In this document: positions 1-3,840 of the stretch, piece after piece
Layout: each line of letters begins with the position of its first letter
How positions within the stretch are numbered: the first letter of the stretch is position 1
From: Clostridium_AD sp051278035
Lineage (GTDB): Bacteria; Bacillota; Clostridia; Clostridiales; Clostridiaceae
Length of the DNA: 5,912 bases
Reading direction: 5' to 3'
Assembly: GCF_051278035.1 (NCBI RefSeq)
Contig: NZ_JBNMNU010000225.1
Coordinates: 1 to 5,912 of the forward strand
The notes under the pieces: generated by a model
What the model saw: only the letters and a program-made list of their open reading frames with translations
What the model was told of the DNA's origin: nothing
Databases searched by the model: none
Position numbers and translations under genes: made by a program

Positions 1-27
1 CAAATATAAATATAAGGAGGGTTCAAT

Positions 28-741
28 ATGATACCAACAGCACATATTGAAGTAAAAGAAGAAGGAATTATTGCAAAAACTGTATTAATGCCAGGTGATC
101 CTTTGAGGGCAAAATTTATTGCAGAGACATTTTTAGAGAACGTTCAGAAATTTAATAATGTACGCAATGTATTGGGATACACTGGTACATATAAAGGACG
201 TAAGATTTCGGTTATGGCTAGTGGCATGGGTATGCCTAGCATTGGTATATACTCTTACGAGCTATTTAATTTTTATGGTGTAGAAAATATTATAAGAATT
301 GGTTCATGTGGTGCTTACACTGCTGATTTAAACTTATATGATGTTATTTTAGCAACGAAGGCATGGAGTGAATCTACTTATGCAAAAGTCCAAAGTGGGT
401 ATGAATATGATACTATTGCTGCATCAAAAGACTTAAATAGTAAATTAGAGAAAATTGCAGGGGAACTTAGTATTAAAGTTCACAAACATATAGTGCACTC
501 CTCTGATGTATTTTATCGTGAAAATTTTGATGATTATAAAGATATTTATAATCATCACGGTTGTACTTCAGTAGAAATGGAATCATTTGCACTATTTCAC
601 AATGCAAATATATCTGGTAAGAAAGCAGCTTGTTTATTAACAGTATCCGATAATTTAGTGACTCGTGAACTAACTACATCTGAAGAAAGACAAGGTGCAT
701 TTACTAATATGATGAAAATAGCTTTAGAAATGGCGGAATAA
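28..741 (+). CDS. deoD: DeoD-type purine nucleoside phosphorylase
   Basis: This cytoplasmic enzyme of purine salvage splits (deoxy)purine nucleosides with phosphate into free base and (deoxy)ribose-1-phosphate; the family is a homohexamer. The 237-residue length matches the DeoD (PNP/UDP phosphorylase) family. Visible motifs are MPGDPLRAKF near residues 21-30, MASGMGMPS at 63-71, RIGSCGAY at 90-97, SVEMESFAL at 181-189 and TVSDNL at 205-210. The residues matching E. coli PNP phosphate and nucleoside contacts are all present: His6, Arg27, Arg46, Arg90, Ser93, Glu183-Met184-Glu185, Ser207, catalytic Asp208 and Arg221. It should therefore be active. AAGGAGGG at 14-21 lies 6 nt before the ATG and fixes the start. 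Only 27 bases precede it in the window, so an upstream operon (often other deo or salvage genes) cannot be judged. It ends in a strong hairpin terminator shared with the convergent gene. Confidence 0.96.
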   Translation: MIPTAHIEVKEEGIIAKTVLMPGDPLRAKFIAETFLENVQKFNNVRNVLGYTGTYKGRKISVMASGMGMPSIGIYSYELFNFYGVENIIRIGSCGAYTADLNLYDVILATKAWSESTYAKVQSGYEYDTIAASKDLNSKLEKIAGELSIKVHKHIVHSSDVFYRENFDDYKDIYNHHGCTSVEMESFALFHNANISGKKAACLLTVSDNLVTRELTTSEERQGAFTNMMKIALEMAE

Positions 742-759
742 TTTCTAAGTGTTGCAAAT

Positions 760-789
760 AAAAAATCACTCAATTAAGAGTGATTTTTT
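760..789. terminator. Bidirectional intrinsic terminator between deoD and the DUF4041-like gene
   Basis: AAAAAATCACTC at 760-771 pairs perfectly with GAGTGATTTTTT at 778-789 across a 6-nt loop (aattaa). The 12-bp stem has a GC-containing top and A/T runs at its base, so each strand reads as a hairpin followed by a U-tract. It can end deoD transcripts on the plus strand and transcripts of the convergent gene on the minus strand. The stop codon of the minus-strand gene (788-790) overlaps the base of the stem. Confidence 0.9.
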
Positions 790-1780
790 ATTCTTCTCTG
801 ATTCTTCTTTTTTCTTCTATTTCTTCCTGCTTTTTTAATTTGTATTCATAAAAAAGGTAAAGTTCTTCTAGTTTAGTATTTAAATACTTAGTGGATATTT
901 TAACTTGAGTTACATGACCAAGCTTATTCAAATCTTCGAAGAATTTTTTGATGGATTTTTCTATTGCTTCTAAATTGCTGTATTTCACCTTATCAATTAT
1001 AGAATCACACTCATCATTAAAAATTCTAATAACAAGTCTAATCATGTTTTCTGTAGCAACATCTAATTGGCTATTTTCATTTATATCTCCGTTAACAATC
1101 CATTGTTTAAATTCTATAGCTTCTTTAGATTTAATCATGCTCATTTGCTTTTCCTTAATATCTTGTATCATCTTAGAAGATTTTTCTGATTCCATTAAAT
1201 TATGATTAGGTTTAGATATTCCAAAACTTTGCATTAATATATCGCCATCTAGTGTTATTATTTGAGACTTTAAATTATCTACACATGTTTTTACATTATT
1301 ATATTCTGAATTGAGGGACTCAATAGCTTGTGTTTTAGTTTCCATTAAAATTTTAAATTCATTTGATTTCTGTTGGAGTTCATCTTCCTTAAGGTTAATC
1401 AAATCTTCGTATTCTTTGCTTTTATTTTCTACAAATTCATCATACTCAGTTGATTTATCTTCAAGAACTTTACTTTTTAATTTTATTAAATCATCATATT
1501 CATTTGACTTTTGTTCGAAGTCTTTGGATTGGGATACAGCTTGGTTATTATATTCTGTATTAAGTTCTTCTATATCTTTTGATTTTATTTCAATTAAATT
1601 TGAATATCCTTCTAACTCTCCTTCAAGTTCTTTAGTTTTAGCTAAAATTTGACTCATACCTAATTGAGTTGGAGTTAATTTTATATATTTTAAATTTTTA
1701 TTTTCCTCCATTAGTTTTTCAATCTCAGATTTATATTGTTGTGCATTTAATGCATCCTTAATTGATGTAAGTATTGCCAT
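788..1780 (-). CDS. Coiled-coil DUF4041-like protein lacking the usual GIY-YIG nuclease domain
   Basis: The 330-residue, highly charged soluble protein has two parts. Residues about 10-175 are a predicted long coiled coil rich in Lys, Glu, Ser and Asn. Within it, residues 67-167 form a degenerate 18-residue repeat starting SK..E and containing a (S/N)xE(Y/F) core. Residues about 175-330 (TLDGDILMQSFG, IRIFNDECDSIIDKVKYSN, YLNTKLEELYLFYEYKLKKQEE) resemble the DUF4041 domain as I recall it from phage and bacterial proteins. In those, the domain is followed by further helix and a C-terminal GIY-YIG-like T5orf172/MUG113 nuclease. Here the frame stops right after EEKRRIREE, inside the deoD terminator, so the nuclease is absent and its function is unknown. 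AGGGAGGT at 1787-1794 (read on the minus strand) precedes the ATG by about 6 nt. No signal peptide or membrane segment is seen. It could be a truncated remnant or a naturally nuclease-free variant. Confidence 0.8.
   Translation of the reverse strand: MAILTSIKDALNAQQYKSEIEKLMEENKNLKYIKLTPTQLGMSQILAKTKELEGELEGYSNLIEIKSKDIEELNTEYNNQAVSQSKDFEQKSNEYDDLIKLKSKVLEDKSTEYDEFVENKSKEYEDLINLKEDELQQKSNEFKILMETKTQAIESLNSEYNNVKTCVDNLKSQIITLDGDILMQSFGISKPNHNLMESEKSSKMIQDIKEKQMSMIKSKEAIEFKQWIVNGDINENSQLDVATENMIRLVIRIFNDECDSIIDKVKYSNLEAIEKSIKKFFEDLNKLGHVTQVKISTKYLNTKLEELYLFYEYKLKKQEEIEEKRRIREE
1280..1582 (-). repeat. 18-residue tandem protein repeat encoded within the coiled-coil gene
   Basis: Residues 67-167 of the coiled-coil protein split into consecutive units: 67-84, 85-102, 103-120, an 11-residue short unit 121-131, then 132-149 and 150-167. 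Three units start SKDIEEL, SKDFEQK and SKVLEDK, and most share (S/T/N)(N/T/S)E(Y/F) at unit positions 8-11. The short unit lacks exactly seven residues, one heptad. Eighteen residues equal 7+11 (heptad plus hendecad), close to five straight alpha-helical turns. The DNA is diverged, so this is an old protein-level repeat rather than a fresh DNA duplication. Confidence 0.7.
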
Positions 1781-1812
1781 TAAAAAACCTCCCTATTTCT
1801 TTATCAAACCAC

Positions 1813-1840
1813 ATTATACCACAAAAAATTAACTTATAAA
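1813..1840 (-). promoter_or_regulatory. Probable promoter of the DUF4041-like gene (extended -10)
   Basis: Read on the minus strand, TGGTATAAT (1813-1821) is a perfect -10 hexamer with an upstream TGn extension. A weak -35 (TTTATA, 1835-1840) lies 16 bp further upstream. Transcription would start near 1806, leaving a leader of about 25 nt containing the ribosome binding site. The left arm of an 11-bp inverted repeat overlaps the -35. Confidence 0.65.
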
Positions 1841-1882
1841 TATGGTAATAACATCCAATATTACTTCGTAAATTTATAAGTT
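1831..1882. repeat. 52-bp imperfect palindrome in the divergent intergenic region
   Basis: AACTTATAAAT at 1831-1841 is matched perfectly by ATTTATAAGTT at 1872-1882. Inside, GTAATA (1845-1850) pairs with TATTAC (1859-1864) around an 8-nt centre. The outer arms are 41 bp apart centre to centre, about four helical turns. It overlaps the -35 of the minus-strand promoter. There is no directly adjacent T-run and no gene transcribing into it, so an operator is more likely than a terminator. The function is inferred only. Confidence 0.5.
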
Positions 1883-1925
1883 TGTATATTTTTCTTAATA
1901 GATTAAAAAAAATTCAAGGGATATC

Positions 1926-1957
1926 TTTAAATTTTAAGCATATTAGGATATAATATG
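1926..1957 (+). promoter_or_regulatory. Probable promoter of the 79-residue protein gene, with palindrome over the -10
   Basis: TATAAT at 1949-1954 is a perfect -10, with TTTAAA at 1926-1931 as a 4/6 match to -35 at 17-bp spacing. Transcription would start near 1961, giving a leader of about 47 nt. An inverted repeat, CATATTA (1939-1945), 5-nt gap, TAATATG (1951-1957), covers the -10 and could be an operator. Confidence 0.65.
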
Positions 1958-2007
1958 GAGCATACATAGAAAAATCATTTATTCAAATGAATAGTAAGGA
2001 GTACAAT

Positions 2008-2247
2008 ATGAGAAAAGTTTATAAAGACCCAAAAGAGCTTTCAATGTGTTTGAAAGATTTAACAGATTTATATTTAGACGGTGTTATCGCTTATGATAAG
2101 CTAGAAGAAAAATTAACTATTTTATTTAATTCAAACGAAGAGAGAATTTATAAGAATGGTAATATTTCTATAAAACTATCTAATGTATTAGGTAGTATAA
2201 GAGTGGATGTTATTAATAAAATATATTCAGGAAGGCAAAATCAATAA
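2008..2247 (+). CDS. Small conserved protein, TIGR04540-like
   Basis: The 79-residue protein (MRKVYKDPKELSMCLKDLTD at its start) is charged and mostly helical by eye, with no membrane segment, signal peptide or Cys/His metal motif; it has a single Cys at residue 14. The pattern of KDPKEL, LKDLxDLYLDG, YDKLEEKL, NEERIYKNG and the LSNVLGSIRVDVINKIY tail resembles the uncharacterised clostridial small-protein family TIGR04540 as I remember it. No function is known to me. I chose the ATG at 2008 because TAAGGAG at 1995-2001 sits 6 nt before it. An in-frame ATG at 1987 would add seven residues encoded by the ribosome binding site itself and has no site of its own. It has its own promoter and ends 14 bp before the convergent MATE gene, with no clear hairpin terminator between them. 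Confidence 0.78.
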   Translation: MRKVYKDPKELSMCLKDLTDLYLDGVIAYDKLEEKLTILFNSNEERIYKNGNISIKLSNVLGSIRVDVINKIYSGRQNQ

Positions 2248-2261
2248 ATTACTTTGAAAAA

Positions 2262-3617
2262 CTAAATATTTTTAATTTGCCAATTACCTTTTCTATAAAG
2301 ATAATATCCGTATAGACAAATAATTAAATTACTAGAGCTCATAGAAATCCAAATTCCGTTTGAGCCCACGGTAGTAAAATATTTAAAGAGAAGGATCATA
2401 GGAAGTCTTACAAACCATAGCCTACCTATATCCATAGTCATAGAGTATTTTGTGTGACCTGCACCTTGGAATATACCTTTAAATACGCTCATTATGCCCA
2501 TTAGTGGCATTGAAAAAGATATATATTTTAAATAAGTAATAGCCTCGGTTATTACTTTATTATCATCATTTGAGCGAATAAAAAAATTAACTATTTCATT
2601 GTCTTTCCAAATGAGGACTATACACCCTATAACTGAAATAGTTGTAGTAAGTTTTAATGCCTTAAGGAAAGCTTCTTTAACCCTTGGTAACTTTGATGAA
2701 CCGATATTTTGTCCAACAATAGCTGTTAGTGAAGCGCCTATTCCCATGGCTGGTTGCATAATAAGCGATGTGATTCTATTCACCATACCAAACGCGGCAA
2801 GAGTTGCAGTTCCATAAGATACAATAAATCCATTAAGTATTATAAACCCAACAGAAGCACCTGTTTGGCCAATAGTGGATGGTAGTGCAACCTTAAATAT
2901 CTTACTTAAGATACTTAAATCAAATCTGAAATTTTTAAAGCTTGGGGTTATTTTCGATGTAGATTTGTAAAGTATATATAATCCTACACTTGCGAGAAGA
3001 ATTTTTGATATAAGAGTTGCTATAGGCGCTCCTACAATGCCCATATTAAAGGTAAAAATTAGAATGGGATCTAGAATAGCATTTATGATAACACTTAAAG
3101 ATGTTAATATAGTGGGTGTTAGAGTATTCCCCTGTGAACTCATAATAGCATTAAAGCAGAAAAATAAAAATGTGAAGGGCATATCTAAAAAGGTTATTCT
3201 TAAAAAAATTTCGCTAAACCCTGCTAGTTCACCTCTTGCCCCCATAAGATTTATAATAATTGGGCTTGTTAAATAACCTACTATTGAAAAACAAAGTCCA
3301 CACAGAGTTGCAATTGCAATAAGCTGAGATGCGTACTGTGATGCTTTGTTATATTTCGATGCACCTATAAATTGAGATAGAATTGATGTTCCTGCAATAA
3401 ATAATCCAACGCCTACAGAAATAAATAGAAACATAACTGGCCACACAAAGGATATTGCAGCAAATTGTATTGAGCCAAGTTTGCTTACCCAAATTCCATC
3501 TATTAAACTGTATAGAGTCTGCATTAAATTACTAAGCATTATCGGTGCGGCCAAAGTTATTATTACTTTATACATTGACCCTTGCAGGACAAGATTTTTT
3601 CGCTCGCTCATATTCAT
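2262..3617 (-). CDS. MATE-family multidrug/cation antiporter
   Basis: A 451-residue inner-membrane exporter with about twelve hydrophobic segments, the usual MATE length (roughly 440-480). MATE proteins expel cationic drugs and metabolites using a Na+ or H+ gradient. The two MatE halves are residues about 17-215 and 238-441, joined by a polar loop (STSKITPSFKNFRFD, 219-233). Conserved features include the first-helix LYSLIDGIWVSKLG with Asp40, GxGLFIAGTSILSQFIGA at 69-86, NAILDPILIF with Asn179 and Asp183, and second-half AFGMVNRI and VGQNIG. Asp40, Asn179 and Asp183 fall where PfMATE Asp41, Asn180 and Asp184 bind the coupling ion, which suggests the DinF-like branch. Substrate cannot be told. 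GGGGGA (3625-3630 on the minus strand) lies 7 nt before the chosen ATG; the second ATG, two codons in, is 13 nt away and less likely. No regulator gene is adjacent. It is divergent from the pullulanase. Confidence 0.93.
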   Translation of the reverse strand: MNMSERKNLVLQGSMYKVIITLAAPIMLSNLMQTLYSLIDGIWVSKLGSIQFAAISFVWPVMFLFISVGVGLFIAGTSILSQFIGASKYNKASQYASQLIAIATLCGLCFSIVGYLTSPIIINLMGARGELAGFSEIFLRITFLDMPFTFLFFCFNAIMSSQGNTLTPTILTSLSVIINAILDPILIFTFNMGIVGAPIATLISKILLASVGLYILYKSTSKITPSFKNFRFDLSILSKIFKVALPSTIGQTGASVGFIILNGFIVSYGTATLAAFGMVNRITSLIMQPAMGIGASLTAIVGQNIGSSKLPRVKEAFLKALKLTTTISVIGCIVLIWKDNEIVNFFIRSNDDNKVITEAITYLKYISFSMPLMGIMSVFKGIFQGAGHTKYSMTMDIGRLWFVRLPMILLFKYFTTVGSNGIWISMSSSNLIICLYGYYLYRKGNWQIKNI

Positions 3618-3657
3618 AGATTAATCCCCCAAATTTCATGAAAAGTTGTATGTTGTT

Positions 3658-3698
3658 ATAGTATTAACTATATAGTGTCACCTGACCTAATAGTATTA
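3658..3698. repeat. Direct repeat flanking a palindrome in the MATE leader/promoter
   Basis: ATAGTATTA occurs at 3658-3666 and again at 3690-3698, 32 bp apart (about three helical turns). Between them is the perfect 10-bp palindrome ACTATATAGT (3667-3676). The second copy overlaps the candidate -10 of the MATE gene. The arrangement suggests a regulator-binding region, but short AT-rich repeats arise easily by chance in this DNA. Confidence 0.35.
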
Positions 3699-3703
3699 TA
3701 TCA
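3695..3703 (-). promoter_or_regulatory. Candidate extended -10 promoter of the MATE gene
   Basis: Read on the minus strand, TGATATAAT is a perfect -10 with a TGn extension. The -35 region at 17-bp spacing (3718-3723, CTAGCA) is poor, as is tolerable for extended -10 promoters. The leader would be about 70 nt. An alternative closer promoter, GTGACA (3676-3681) with TATAAC (3655-3660), has only 15-bp spacing and is less likely. Confidence 0.5.
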
Positions 3704-3739
3704 TGCAAAAAATAAAGTGCTAGTGGGACTGATTAAATT

Positions 3740-3768
3740 TTGAATTTTATATTAACAATTTATATTAC
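3740..3768 (+). promoter_or_regulatory. Weak candidate promoter of the pullulanase gene
   Basis: TTGAAT at 3740-3745 is a 4/6 match to -35. It is followed by TATATT at 3761-3766 (5/6, short 15-bp spacing) or TATTAC at 3763-3768 (4/6, 17-bp spacing). The start would be near 3774, giving a leader of about 65 nt. The position fits, but AT-rich sequence gives many such matches. Confidence 0.35.
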
Positions 3769-3794
3769 AGAGAGGGTTTAGTAATTTTGCGTGG

Positions 3795-3820
3795 AATACT
3801 TAACTAGAAAGTATTTTTTT
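3795..3820 (+). terminator. Terminator-like hairpin in the pullulanase leader
   Basis: AATACTT (3795-3801) pairs with AAGTATT (3809-3815) over a 7-nt loop, with two possible G-U pairs below, and is followed at once by a T-run (3816-3820) and more T-rich sequence. It sits just before the ribosome binding site AGGAGG (3829-3834). The upstream neighbour is divergent, so no other gene needs this terminator; it may act as a leader attenuator. The stem is short and AT-rich, so it would be weak. Confidence 0.35.
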
Positions 3821-3840
3821 ATTTTCAGAGGAGGATTATT

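Noticed and set aside
760..789. Terminator hairpin as a transposon end or attachment site
   Set aside because: It has the standard stem-loop plus T-run layout on both strands between convergent genes. No second copy or flanking target duplication was seen in the window.
948..1652. Two plus-strand open frames (948-1205 and 1311-1652) opposite the coiled-coil gene
   Set aside because: They are Ser/Phe/Ile-rich antisense shadows of Lys/Glu-rich coiled-coil codons. They have no ribosome binding site or recognisable domain.
1987..2007. Upstream ATG giving an 86-residue version of the small protein
   Set aside because: The extra seven codons span the ribosome binding site TAAGGAG of the ATG at 2008, and no site precedes 1987.
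2234..2281. GGCAAA and TTTGCC as a terminator stem between the small gene and the MATE gene
   Set aside because: Only 6 bp with a 36-nt loop and no following T-run. It is too weak to call, and the stop region shows no better hairpin.
2599..3276. Two plus-strand open frames (2599-2817 and 3037-3276) opposite the MATE gene
   Set aside because: Antisense shadows of a clearly real membrane-protein gene, with no ribosome binding site and no family resemblance.
3618..3780. Riboswitch or T-box in the MATE or pullulanase leader
   Set aside because: The leaders are short (about 65-70 nt) and AT-rich, and I saw no conserved aptamer or T-box motif.
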